NCBI GenBank assembly: GCA_002197995.1 | Contig: NGZR01000002.1 | Coordinates: 8,928,001 to 8,992,000 of the forward strand | Direction: 5' to 3' | Source: Gaeumannomyces sp. JS-464 | Taxonomy: Eukaryota > Ascomycota > Sordariomycetes > Magnaporthales > Magnaporthaceae | DNA: 64,000 bases | Shown: piece after piece, positions 22,430 to 33,913 of the stretch | How the letters are laid out: each line of letters starts with the position of its first letter | Numbering within the stretch: position 1 is the first letter of the stretch | The notes under the pieces: model-generated | Told to the model about the DNA's origin: nothing | The model's input: the letters and a program-made list of their open reading frames with translations, nothing else | Databases searched by the model: none | Translations under genes and position numbers: made by a program

Positions 22430-24500
22430 GGCCCGTAAACAAGGCTAAAACTCCTTACTATAGCGGTAGCCCGCTATTATCGCGGCGAGCCTTTTTACAT
22501 TATCCCTTTTTTAAAGCACTAACGTTTCGGCAGCGCTTGTTAGCGAAATGGTCGCGTTAAAATTTAGTCGGTTTATAACGAATTAGCAAGCAAGTTAAAT
22601 TTGTTAATGCTTTTACTATTTAAGGTAAATGGTTTTTTGGTAATGTAAAAGTGCGAATAGCTTTTTTGGTAAAATGCTAGTGAAGTTTATAAGATTTTAA
22701 TAGCGTTTTCAGTAGCGTTAGCCGTATAAAGCCGGCGATGGTTAAGGCAAAAGCGGTTTTACCGGTAAACCTTTTTGTTTTCTTTTTAATAAGCCGGCGT
22801 TATTTTCCTTCCTTTTAATAACACAATTAATAGCGACGATTAAACGCCGCTAGTTATTACCCTACCCCTTTTGCTTTCGCATTACTTGTTTGCTTATAAA
22901 GCTCGCGCTTTTAACGTATAAAAACCTGCGTTTGCTTTTAAAGTTAGCGTTTCCTTTTTTTTCCCGCAATTTTTTTACGCTTTTTATTTAGCCCGGATTT
23001 AGGCTTTTTTAATTGCGATTGCGGTTTCGATTACGTTTAATTACGCTTCCTTTTTTAATTGCGGTTACGGTTATACGTTTTCGTCCTCCTTTTCGGCTCG
23101 CTCGTTTCGAGCGTGCGTTAACCCGATTTTGCTACAAAATTATGTTTTACGACGTTACCGCTAACGAAGCATTTCGCCGTCGCTTTTTCGCTTTTAACAA
23201 TGCGGAATAAGCGATCGTAATTAGCTTTACGGAAAAAAGCTTTTACCATTTTGCCGATTATGGCATTTTTAAAGGAATTCGCTTTTTTTGCCATTTCGTT
23301 TCCCGGTTTAGCTTCGGTTTGGACTTTCGGAATACTTTTGTTATTAATACACCCCGTTAGCGTTATTCGTCGGTTTAACGAGTTTAACAACCTCGCTAAT
23401 AAGGAATATCGTTTCGCTTTGCGTTTTTTTGCAAAAAAAAAACCGTTAGCGAGTTTAAATTGCTTTTATTATTAGCATAATGGCTTTTAATAGTATTTAA
23501 CGCCGCTTTTTTTATAGCAATTGTTATATAGCCGAACTTTTTTAAAGTGGACGCATTTTAAGCATAACCTGGTATGTATTACCGGCATTACTAAAGCAAG
23601 CCATTACTTTCGATGCATTTACCAGGGTTAAATTTATCGTTTTTTACTTCGGGGTTTTTTTTTAACATCGATTTAAACTTATTAAAAATATGCTAATAAG
23701 TATATAATGGTTTACCAAGTTTTTCGGTAAGCTTATTACGCGGTTTCGCCTTTTTTAATTATTTTTATGGGAAAACTTTTATAGTTTTTTCCGTTATAAT
23801 TTTTTTTTAATTTATTATGGCTTTTTTATTTTATTGCTAATAATAGTCGAATTTTTATTAAATCCGCCTTTTAACTCCGGTAAAGCTTTTATATCGCTAT
23901 TTTTTAGGAATTCGACGATTATAACTCGTACTATTTCCCGACGTTTCGAAATTTACTTATAAATGTTCGGTACCACCGGTTGCTCGCGAAAGGTATATAT
24001 TTGCGGCATATCCGGAAGTGCACATTCGGCACGCTTTTTATAACGAGTTTGCCGAAATTAACGAAATGCTAACTTAAATAAGCTAATTTATCCTTTAAAG
24101 TTAAGTTTTAATTATAACTTGCGTTAATTAGGGATTACGCTTTATAATTTTTTATAATATCGTGCTTAACCCGTTTATTAACGGTATTCGTTTTTTTTAA
24201 CCTTCGAAATTATAATGGGAAGTTTTTAACAAAGGTTTAAATTGCGAAATGGAAATTAAATTTAACGACGTATTATTATTCGTTAATATTAACGGCGATG
24301 TGATTTTATACCAAATTGCTAAGGCTTAAATTATAGTCCAATTTGCTAATAATTCGGAATTTAAAAAGGAAATGATAATAATAAGAACTTTTTTATTAAA
24401 GCGCGGTTATTAAACGTTAAGTAATAACCAGGGATTTTTCGGCGGTTTTAAGCTTTTATTTTACTTTTTTTTTTACTTTTTACTTCTTTTAACCCCGAAA
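22430..24500 (-). other. Unrecognised 2-kb tail of gypsy-2
   Basis: This lies between the probable chromodomain and the candidate 3' LTR. The minus strand has fairly open stretches, including 23390-23118 (90 codons, Lys/Arg-rich, with a GNEMAKKANSFKNAI segment) and one around 24070-23880 containing a FLKNSDIKALPELKADLI-like segment. I recognise no family. It may be an extra ORF, a captured fragment or another decayed repeat. Confidence 0.4.
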
Positions 24501-24539
24501 TAAGGTTATTTTATTTGCGGTACGTTTTGCGCTTTTTTT

Positions 24540-25800
24540 TTTCAAATAGCTTTTAACTAGCTTTTATACGTTATCCAAATGTTTTTTTGGTTTTTATATG
24601 TTATATTTTGCCGGCCATTTTGCCCATTTTACTAAAAACGAGCGGAATTCGTTTTACTTTTATATATTAACCACGTTTTTTACTTTTTACTTTTTAATTT
24701 CCTTTTTTTAAATTTAAAAAGGCGGAGTTGGAAACCCGAAGTTTAAAATCGTTTTACAGTTTTAACAAAACGACGGAAAAAACGTTATATAATCGATTAT
24801 ATTTAGCCGGCAGTTAAACTTTATAAGCCGAGCTTTTACCTTTTTTACGATAGGCATACGAATATATATAAGTGCGAATTTACGCTTTTTTACTTTAAAC
24901 CGAAAGTTTCGAGTAAATAGTTTAACGATTTATCCTTTTTAATATTTTTAAAATTGTCGTTTTTAGTTATAATATTAACGTTAAACTTTTATTACTCGAG
25001 TATATATTCGTCCGCATATCGGTTTTAACCCGACGAATATAATGCAGCTTTGTTAGCATTTTTTAAATTTTGGTTTTTTTTAGGTTTATTACAACCTTAT
25101 ATATACTTAGGTTAAAACTATATAAAATTTAAAAAAGGTTAATTTTAATAATTTCGTGCTTCGCGTTATTTATAAACGAATTCGGCTTTATATAATACTG
25201 CTACCTAGCCGAACTTTTCCCGGTTAATAAACGTTCGTAAATAATAATACGTTAACGTTTAGTAAATACGTTCGGGTATTTAACCGTCGGTTTGGGAATA
25301 AAATGCAATAAAATAATTAACGGGCGGGTATTAAAGCGCTTTTTTTATATTAAATTTAAAAATAACTAGTAAATAACGAGTTTCGGTTATTTACGATGCT
25401 TTTAAAAGTGCTAAATTAGCATTTAACGTATTGCTATAGCAATTTAAGCAAAAAAAAAGCGAAATTGTTTTCCGCACGGCAATAAATTTAGCGTATTTAG
25501 TAAAACGGTCCACCATTATAAGCATTGCATTGTACATTTAACTTATAAACGTTAAACATTTTAATAGCCTCGTAATAAAATTTAAACTAATTTTTTAAAA
25601 AGGGCATTCGGGTAATAAAAATGGCTAAAATTCGCTATAAAATTTGTATTTTAACATTTTCGCTTTTTAGCATGCTTAGTAAAAGCGGACGTATTTCGCG
25701 ATATTTTTATCCACGTTTTTTTAATAAAATTTGCGCTTAATTAATTCCACCGTTTTATATATTTCGAAATGCTTTGCTCGGAAATCGTTATAATGTTATG
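24540..25800 (-). pseudogene. gypsy-2 integrase and probable chromodomain
   Basis: On the minus strand near 25550-25450 the translation reads a VVDRFTKYAKFIA-like segment, the integrase motif around the first catalytic Asp with that Asp apparently preserved. Further along, about 24680-24540, an IKVKRIPLVFSKMGKM stretch followed by a former Trp position resembles a degenerate chromodomain. Together these would integrate the cDNA and tether it to heterochromatin. Stops abound. The chromodomain assignment is the weaker half of this call. Confidence 0.65.
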
Positions 25801-25931
25801 CTATAATTTAAATTCGAAATGCCTTTTAAGCGGGAATTATAAGCCTTTTTAAAAATATAAAAAACTTTCCTCGTTTATATGGTATTTTTTATAAAAGTTT
25901 CGGCTTTTCCTAGCTTTATAGCTTTTATAAG

Positions 25932-26285
25932 CGGCATCGCGTTTTTACGCAGCATCGCGTTTTTACGCAGCATCGCGTTTTAATACGGCATCGCTTTTTT
26001 TAACGGTATCGCGGCTTTGCACGGCATCGCGGCTTTGCGCGGTATCGCTTTTTTTAACGGTATCGCGACTTTACACGGCATTGCGATTTTGCACGGCATC
26101 GCTCCTTTTAACGGCATCGCGACTTTGCACGGTATCGCGATTTTGCACGGCATAGTTTGTTTTAACGGCATTACGGTTTCGCGTAATATCGCTTTTTTTA
26201 ACGGCATTATTACTGCACGCGGCTTTACGTTTTTGCGTAGCATCGCTTTTTTTAACGGCATTACGGCTTCGCGCGGCATCGCTTT
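25932..26285. repeat. 18-bp minisatellite, about 20 units, in gypsy-2 pol
   Basis: Plus-strand units resemble GGCATCGCGACTTTGCAC and GGCATCGCTTTTTTTAAC, alternating in a higher-order pattern. Read on the minus strand in one frame they encode a hexapeptide repeat of the form A/V-M/I-P-(C, L or R)-K-x, open for 99 codons (26279-25980). The period is a multiple of three. It lies between RNase H and integrase, not a usual place for such an array in Gypsy elements. C/T variation between units is consistent with RIP acting on repeats. Confidence 0.85.
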
Positions 26286-27129
26286 TACGAGCGGGTTAAT
26301 TTTTTAAAATCCCAGTACCGTTTTTTATTAAAACACGTAATGCGATAACCTTTTAATTTTGCGTTTACAACCGTTTAACTAGTTAATATATTGCTCGGTT
26401 TAATTCGTCGGTTTTAGCCGTTTCGTTTTTTATTAGTTCGATAATAACAAGGCGAAAAAGCAATTGGTTATAAATAACGCTCCTAGTTTTAAACTTTTTT
26501 ATTAGCAGTTTTTTTTTTGCCCGGGGCTAAATTATCGTTAACTTTTTTGGGTTACCTTTTAAGTTAAACTTTATTTGCTATTTTCGTTTTTTTACGCGAG
26601 TAAAGGTTGTAATAGGGATTTGCATAGCTATTTGCAACTTAAACCGTAAAAACTAGTTATTTTTAACAACTTTCGAACGTGCCCGTTTTAAGCGAAGCTT
26701 TAACGGTATTTGCTTTTCGTTTTTCCCTTTTATAAAGGCATCGACCCGGGATAAATAGTTTAAAAGGTTAACGTTATAACTACTTTTTTTTAAACGAGCG
26801 CGTTGCTTTTTTTGCGGGTCGCGGCCCCGAATCGAAATCATTTTTATAATTTAAATATATTGTTTTATAACATTTAAGCAATTCTTTTTAATTATTAATG
26901 CAGCGATTTGTTAGGTTAACTTATTTGGCAAATGCGGCAGCAAATTTAACTTAACCGTAAGTAATAAAACGACGTTGTCGTATATAATTCTTCCTTTTAT
27001 ATAATTTGGCTTTTTGGATAAACCATTTGCAAAGTTGGTTTTGCCCGACTTATATTTAATATTAAAATTAAATTAAAATAACCGGTACATTTATCGCGTT
27101 AACTTACCTTAAAAGTTTTTAGCCGGGGT

Positions 27130-27400
27130 TTAAATTACTTTTTTTAACGTTTAATGGTTCGTTAGGACGGTAAATATTTTAAATGCGCTTTTTAAATACT
27201 AACGCTAATGTTCGAAAAATTCGATAATAGCTAGTAATTTTTGCTGTTTTATAGCCCATTTTTACTTTACGTTTGTTAATTTGCGAAAGTAAAAAGTTAT
27301 AAAGTGCTATCGCCTATTTGTTAACTGGGATAAAATGTTAAAAATGGCTTTAGTAAAAGCGTTCGTTTTTATTTGTGTTTTTTTAGTTAAGTCCTAATGC
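27130..27400 (-). pseudogene. gypsy-2 RNase H
   Basis: Minus-strand translation shows an ITFYFRKLTNVK-like segment (about 27295-27265), then KQQKLLAIIEFFEH (27245-27200) and FTVLTNH (27170-27150). These match the ordered RNase H motifs F-x-S-R-K-L, D-K-E-L-L-A-I-V-x-A-F-x-x-W and L-T-D-H-K-N-L. The Asp of the last motif is now Asn. The domain would degrade the RNA strand of the replication hybrid. Confidence 0.8.
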
Positions 27401-27779
27401 TTAAAAATTATCGCGTTTTTAAACGCCGCTTTAAGCTTTTTAAAACCTCGGGCTATTACGAGTAACTAATCGAACATTCTTTTTTTTCCTATTTTAACTA
27501 CTTTTTAATAATTCCGTTATTAAAACGACCATTCGGAAATAACTAAAGATAAATTTGCAGTAAAAGTTCGCGAATTTTAAAAACATTTAAATATTTTTAT
27601 AAAACTTTGGGGATTGCCACTGTTAAATCGCTTTAATGCGTTTAAAGTTTATAAAAACCCTTCCGGGATACGCGGAATTTTAAAAATTTAACGTAATTTT
27701 AAAAAATTCGCATTTGGATTACTTCGTGTACAGCTCGTATAATCGAAACTTATTTAAAATTTGCTTTACATATTGCTCC

Positions 27780-28090
27780 TACTTTTTTTTATTTAAGAAA
27801 ATATAATAATATTGTTAAAATATACCACGCAAATATAATCGATAAAGCTTACTAATGTTCGGTATATATAAGTTTGGAAAGTGGACGGGGCGTTAGTTAG
27901 TTCGAATAGCATTACGGTATATTTAAATAGCTTATATTTGGTACGAAATGCTATTTTCCATTTATTTTCCAATTAAATGCGAATGCGATAATAAACGTTC
28001 CGTAAGTTTAATTTGGAAAACTATTTAGCTTTCGCTAATTTGTTTATTAAGTTAAATATAAAAGGTAATTGTAACGGGGTCGCTTTGGTA
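27780..28090 (-). pseudogene. gypsy-2 reverse transcriptase
   Basis: The minus strand reads FSKLNLRNVYYRIRI (about 28015-27970), WKIAFRTKYKLFKYTVM (27955-27905), LTNAPSTFQTYI and then a catalytic box YFNN at 27811-27822. The YFNN box shows both catalytic Asp codons changed to Asn by G-to-A transitions. These are the consecutive blocks of a Ty3/Gypsy RT, most of them still in one open frame. Confidence 0.88.
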
Positions 28091-29289
28091 AAAGATTCCA
28101 GGGCTTAATATACTATGGTGCTAAAAGGTTTAATTACGAAGTGATTAAATTGTTGGATCTTTTGGTTTATATAATAGGGCGGTTATTTTAACACGTCCTT
28201 TTTACAGTAATAGGTAGCGGTTTTTGCGCGTAATTCGGTTTAAAGCTCGGTAATTAATACATAAGCGTAAGGATCCGTCTTTTTAAGTACGAACAGCATT
28301 AAAAAGCCCGCGTTTGCCTTTAAAAAGGTAATCCTTTTTAACGCGAGGTTTTTTTCGAGGTACTTTTTTAATACTGCTGCTTATTTTTTTAAAGTTAAAT
28401 ATAAGGCTTTTATAAAAAGCTTAGCTTTTTTTTTAAATTTAATAGCATGTTTAGCTTTTTTTAACAGCGGAAGTTTTTTCGCTTTCGTATTAAAAAACAC
28501 GTTAGTATATGCTTGTAATTAAAAGTTAAGCGGCTTTATTAGCTTTTTTTCGTCCTTTTTATTTAACGCCGGAATTACCGGTTTATAAATGTTTAATTAG
28601 TAATAAACGGCTATTATACATCCCATTACCGTTTTCGTAAATTGGATTTAATATGCTAGGGATTTTACCGTTATAACGGCAGTTTACTCGTTTAGTTCGA
28701 GCATTCGGGCGGTATTAAACTTTTACGATTAGTCGGCATTAAACAAGTTAATGCCTTTTCCCGCTATTATTAGGTATTTTAAAAGGATATTTAAAGCGTT
28801 AGCGCTTTTTCGGATAGCGTAAAAAAGCGCCGTAATATCCCGCTTTCGGCCCTTTTTATTTTGTGCTTTTAGCGTAATTTAATACGCCCCGTAGCACTTA
28901 ATAAAGCGCTTTACACGCCGATTAACTTAAGTAATAGCATATATGCTTTTGAAATTTTATACTTCCAAACGAACTTATAATTTACTATATTCGCCGTTGC
29001 GCTCGTATTAAAATTTATTAGCATTTTAGCTAATCGCTTTATAATTTAAACATTTATACCCGTTCGAAATAAATAACCATGCTTTTTTATATTTAAAATG
29101 TCGAAACCGTGGAAATAAAGGTTGCTTAGCGGTTAAATTCGTTTCCCGATTTAAAGTTCGAATTAAATTGCGATTAGTAATTTTTATCTCGCGTTAAACC
29201 GCGCTCGTTTTTATTATTATCGCTAATAGCGCGGTTATAATCGAATTTTTGTTATTAGGGTAATAGGCGTCGATTGCTTTTACTTCCTT

Positions 29290-29420
29290 AGGTTTAAAAT
29301 AGCAATCGGCCGTTTAATAATTTAACTTTTCGCAATTGTTATAATTGCCGGGCTTTTAACCCGAATAATTTAATTTTCCGGCTTTGCCGTTATAACCTGA
29401 CGATTGCTTCGCTTAAAGCG
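29290..29420 (-). pseudogene. gypsy-2 Gag zinc knuckle
   Basis: Minus-strand residues at 29343-29302 read Y-X2-C-X4-Y-X4-C with a stop inside. A CCHC knuckle whose first Cys and His have both become Tyr through G-to-A / C-to-T changes explains this best. Upstream (29420-29600) the frame is Lys/Arg-rich as in a Gag tail. The rest of Gag, up to about 30.9 kb, is too degraded for me to delimit. Confidence 0.6.
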
Positions 29421-30963
29421 TATTAGATTTAAAAAAACGGAGGTTTCCCGTTTTTTGGTCGTAACGGCGGAAATTTTGCCGTTTTAAATTAAAACGGCGC
29501 GAATTATCCCGTTTTTTATATCGGCGCTTTTCCGGCCGATTCGAACGTACGTTTTTATCGTTCCTTTTTTAAACCTGGTACCCGAATATCCGTTACTTTT
29601 AATAGGATTTTTAATAAAAACGATAATCGGACGTTTTTACGTTAAATTTGCTTTTTTTTACTGCCTACTTCCTTTTCGCGGCATTAGCAACGTTCCGGGA
29701 AATGTTTTAATTAGTTTGCGCGTTTATTACTAACTTATCCTACAGTTAATTTTGCAATAAAAGGAAGATTTTCTTAATAATCGAAATAATTGTTAAAAGT
29801 TTATTTATAAAGTTTTAAATTCGGTTTTTTAAACTAATATTTGCCATTTGGTTAAAAACGATACCGGAAAATCGTAATATTTTTAATATAACTATTTATA
29901 AGTAATCCAATTTTAGTAAATTTGGATGGTTAAATTTATTCGTTTTTTTTTAAAATAATTAATAAAATCGGTTTACGTTTATTATTAGGATTGCGTAAAC
30001 CCGTATAGCTTTTCCGTATAAGTTTTTTAATTTATAGCTATTTTGTAATGCAATTAAAGCATTATTCAAACAATTTGCATTTTTTTAAAAAATTTGTTAT
30101 ATAGCGCGTTTTTTTCGCTAATGCTTTAAATTTAATTCTGGATTTTTAAAAAAAAAACGTAAAGTTTTAAAATTTCCACGCTATATTTTAAAAATTTCGT
30201 ATAACGAATAAAAGGTATATAATTTTTATTTTTAACGAAAAGGATTTTTTTAAAAAAGTTGGCAAATTATAAATTGCCGTTTCGGGAATTTTGCGTATTA
30301 CGATTGCAGTTTTTCGGGAAATGTAAACGTCGATTCGTTAAAAGTTTCCGTTTTTCCCTACCCCGGTAATTATAATGTAATGCTTTTAAAGCGCGGAATT
30401 TCGCGCGTCGAGTAAAACGCGAAAAGCTATAAAAACGAGGCTAATTGCGTTTTAAAAAGCGGGTTTTACGCGTGGTTAGCTCCTTTTAACAGTGCTTCCG
30501 ATAGCGTTTTTTTTTATGCCTATATTTTGGTAGCCCGTAAGTTTAACGCGATCGTTTCGCGGCTTTTAACGAAATTAAATCGCAACCATCGCTATAAACT
30601 CGGTTATCGTCGGTTTCGTTACGAACGTGGTCGTTTTCGAAAGTGTCGTTTTAATTTAATTTTCCTAATAAAAAGGTAAGCGGATTCGAAGCGTAGTTCC
30701 GCTTTTAAAAGCCATAATGCATTTGGTTTATAAGGTTTTCCAAAGCGTAATTGCCTTTTTGCTTAAGGAGGTTTCGAAATCCTTCCTCGAGCTTTAAGGG
30801 AATCGCGGGTTAACAACGTGCCGTTTGCAAGCGAGTATTAGGTCGCGCTAAAACACAAGGCAACGGCTTTCCCTGGGTTGCTTTGCCCGACGTCGTATTC
30901 GATTAACCGTTTGCGTTTATAATAAACGGCTCGTATTTTTAAAAGGATGGTAAAAGTTAAAAA

Positions 30964-31075
30964 ATATTACGAGGTAAGCCGAAAGCTTATACGAGGTAAT
31001 TACGATAACTGTAAACGGTAATTAAAAGTTAAAAGCTTATATTGCTATAAGGTAAATACGATAATTTTAGCTTAT
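30964..31075 (-). repeat. gypsy-2 candidate 5' LTR fragment
   Basis: 112 bases matching 22216-22327 through transitions (for example GAGGTAAGCCGAAAGCTT against GGGGTAAGCCGAAAGCTT). The match stops at 31076, so the rest of the LTR is lost, diverged or replaced. Confidence 0.6.
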
Positions 31076-32073
31076 TAAGCAGGCAACTCGCTTATAAATA
31101 AAGTATAAAATTGCGGCTTTTAAAAACCGTAAAAAGCACTTTTACGCACGCGTAAAGTGGGATTACGCCGGCCGTTTATAAGCAGGGGCCTTCCTTTTGC
31201 AAGCCTTGTTATAATGCTTTAATTTCCTTAAACAGATTAACCTCCGTGCGATATTAACGTTCTTTTCCCGCAAAACCTAACCGGCTTAAAAATCGCCTTT
31301 TGCACTAACTTTACACGTGTACAATACGGCCTGCCTTATTTCCACGAGCTTATTGCGTTGCATAAAGCTTAGCAGCGCGATTTGCAAACGCTTAGCTTGC
31401 AAATCGCCGCCGTAAATAGCTTTTGGTTGCACCCGGGTAGCCGCTTTACGCACGACCCCCTATTACAAGTTGCAAAGCCGGCCGGAGTAAAGAAAGGCCG
31501 GCCTTCGGGCGCCGACCTTTTCGGCAACGAGCCGGCGGCGGCACGGCCTCGCACGCGTGCAAGCACGGGTATAAAAGCCAGCGGAAGGCGGGATTACTCC
31601 GAATACGAGTTAGGTGCTTCTTTGCAAGCACGGGACGAGGCTAACGAGGGTCCCGTGGTTAGCTTCGGCACTTTTTTACCTTTTTCGCCGGCCTTTGTAC
31701 CGGCCTCCTTGCTTTTTAAACTGGCCGGGAGGGTTTCCGCACCTTTCTTAGCGCCTGCGCCGGCTTTTAACGAGTTTTTTAATCCTTTTGCGAGTTTTTA
31801 AACCCTTTTGTAACCCTAAATAACGGTTTTAACGCCGTGCCCCTGCATTTTTCCTATGTAATTTGGCGGTTAACACCGCGTTTTTGCTCGTTTATTAATA
31901 AATTGCTTTTGGCGATAACTTTTATTTGCTTCCCTTTTGTTAATTGCACGCCTGCCTGCATTAAAGCCTGTGTTCGTTTGTACGTGCGCGTTATAAAAAG
32001 GTCTATGCGTACCGATATCGGGGTGGAAGTGCGTGTAAGTGCAAAAAGGGTGCGTAGCCGCAAAAGGACTTTA
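31076..32073. other. Partly RIP-affected DNA, unassigned
   Basis: Composition is intermediate. The stretch 31369-31810 is noticeably GC-richer and has a 139-codon plus-strand frame (31382-31801) and overlapping minus-strand frames, none with a family I recognise. It lies between the candidate gypsy-2 LTR and pogo-2 and is likely repeat-derived. Confidence 0.35.
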
Positions 32074-33911
32074 AGTTTAGTAACCCCCTGTCCGCCACCC
32101 CCCCCCCTTGTCCGCCACTTAAAATAAATCGGATCCCGTCCAAACCCAGCGCATTCGACCGCGTTTTTCTACCTTAATTTAGCCAATTTGGATACAAAAG
32201 TATATTAATTCCTAATTAAAATCTTCCGCTTTTTTAAACGCTGTATTATTTGCCTTCCCAACTTGCCCTTTTGCTTTTGCAACGCGCCGGATATTTACGA
32301 AAGTTTCGTTGGGATTCGGTGCTACCCGCCTTTTTTTGCGAGGCTGCTGTGCTTTTAATTCGGCTTTTAACCGCCTAATTTTTAATCGGCCGTAGCCAAT
32401 TCGAAATCACGCATTTCGTAGTTTTTTTGGACTTCTTAAAGGAAAAGTCGGGCTGTGGGGCTTGCCGGAATCCGGGCTTTAAAAGTGCTAATTTGGGAGG
32501 CTAATTTTTTGGTTTGCTTGGGAGTTTTCCAAAGCATTTGAAATAGCAAAAACAAGGACGTTTAAACGTTATTTAGCCTTTTTATCTTTTGCAAATTGTT
32601 AAATTCCGGCTCGTCAGCTGTTTTGGTTGTAGTTTTCGAGTAAAAGTCGGCTCGATAAAGGTTTTCGGATATTCCGGGGCTAAAAGCCTGATACCTGCCA
32701 CCTCGACTTAATTATATAAAGGGTAAAAGCTTGTAATTTTGCGGAGGTATAGCTTTGCAAAAATGAACGTTTTCCCATTACAGTTAAACAGGTAAATAAA
32801 GCTTAAAAGCCGGTTATTTTGCGGTAAGCTTGTTTAAAAGGGCTAAAAACGGATAAATCCAAAAGCTGCAAAACGTGCGAGGAATAAAGGGGTAAATAAA
32901 GCAAAAAAACGTTATTTTGCAAGCAAAAAGATATAAACTTTTTAGTTATATAGGATCCGTGGCCATTTAATATTAAAAGCCGGCGTTTAAGGGTAAAGGG
33001 TTGGGTGCGAGGGAAAAGACCTTTTGCAGCCATTCGACGGCCGTGCGATCCGTAGTCCACCCGTTTTCCGTTGCAGTGAATTCCCAGCCTTTAAATTGGC
33101 TTAAATCTTCCGGAAACCACTGCTCCTGTACGTATTTTCCTTTGAAAATAATGCGGGGGGAAGCGAAACCCCAGTGGCCGAGATGCATTCGATAAACGAG
33201 GTTTAGGTGCGCGTGCCGGGCTTTTTTTCTTTGCAAAAGCCGGGCCTCCGCGAGGCTTAAAACGAGCCCGTTACCCGTTTTACCCTCCTGGAGGCCCCCC
33301 TCATCGGCGTTGTACGTGTTTTCCGGCTTAATCCCGGCCACCTTTGGGATTTGGAGGTACTGCCACCAGTCCCTAATAGTAACGGTGGTAGCCCCTTTAA
33401 CTCGTGCCGACTCCATGCGCCGGCCTTTGCCGACCCGGATCTCCGGATATCGCTGTAAAAAGCGCCTAATCCAGCGCCTCCCGAAGGTTGTTTGGGTGCC
33501 CTCCCGGCGTAGGATCTCCTCCGCAAAAAACCGGACTTCTGCATGCGTTGGAGGGAGGCCTAAAGAGGCCTGTATGCGTACCCAACTGCCAGGCCTTTTC
33601 CTGGCCGGCCCTAACCGCTGAAAAGGCTCTTGGGACTGCCGGATAGGTAGGGCGCCTTTAAGTCGGTCTTGTAGGGTCGATCTCGGTATTCCGAGGTTCG
33701 GGCAGCTGTCGCGATTGGGACCTTCGCCTGCACGGCGGCGACGGCCTGTTCAACCTCTTGTTCTGTAACTGTTTCTCTGGCAATTTCAGCTTCGAAATGC
33801 AGAAAAAGTAAGGAAAACGGATCAAAATTGATGGAATCCCGTAGAAAAGAAGTACGCGCGAGGATCTCACGATGTGGGACTGCGGGGTGGCGGACAGGGG
33901 GTCACTAGACT
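32074..33911 (-). mobile_element. pogo/Fot-like DNA transposon (pogo-2) on the AT/GC boundary
   Basis: A 1838-bp element with terminal inverted repeats of about 28 bp. The ends read AGTYTAGTRACCCCCTGTCC (Y/R mark the transitions between the two ends), followed by GCCACCCC. TA flanks both sides (32072-32073 and 33912-33913). Starting with AGT is common in fungal pogo/Fot elements. The inner (left) half is AT-rich and the outer (right) half GC-rich, so RIP-like change fades out inside the element. Its terminal sequence is unrelated to pogo-1, so it is a different family. Confidence 0.9.
32803..33800 (-). pseudogene. pogo-like DDE transposase with frameshifts
   Basis: Read on the minus strand, residues near 33760-33705 (VEQAVAAVQ, PIATAAR) are the Psq-type helix-turn-helix. 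After a one-base frame change near 33705 the frame continues with GIPRSTLQDRLKG, SWVRIQASLGLPPTHAEVRF and RRWIRRFL, the CENP-B/Tc5 DNA-binding region. Then come YNADEGG (first catalytic Asp), PRIIFKGK, WFPED and ENGWTTDRTAVEWL. A second frame change near 33000 leads into RRLLILNGHGSYIT, where the second catalytic Asp is Asn, and YSSHVLQLLDLSVFSP. No ATG is evident upstream of the helix-turn-helix in frame. The order and spacing match full-length fungal pogo transposases. Two frameshifts and the lost Asp make it inactive. Confidence 0.87.
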
Positions 33912-33913
33912 TA

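Larger units (their letters stand above)
22216..31075 (-). mobile_element. Second Ty3/Gypsy element (gypsy-2), minus strand, RIP-mutated
   Basis: A 112-bp direct repeat (22216-22327 and 30964-31075) brackets minus-strand retroviral domains: Gag knuckle (29302-29343), reverse transcriptase (about 28080-27790, catalytic box at 27811-27822), RNase H (about 27330-27130), integrase (about 25800-24900) and a probable chromodomain (about 24680-24540). The order is that of Gypsy. The span is 8.9 kb, longer than usual; an 18-bp minisatellite (25932-26285) and about 2 kb of unrecognised sequence after the chromodomain account for part of it. All domains have stops. The strand is fixed by the domains; the exact ends are less certain than for gypsy-1. 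Confidence 0.8.

Noticed and set aside
26017..26307. Plus-strand repetitive 96-codon frame
   Set aside because: It is the shadow of the 18-bp minisatellite in an element whose coding strand is minus.
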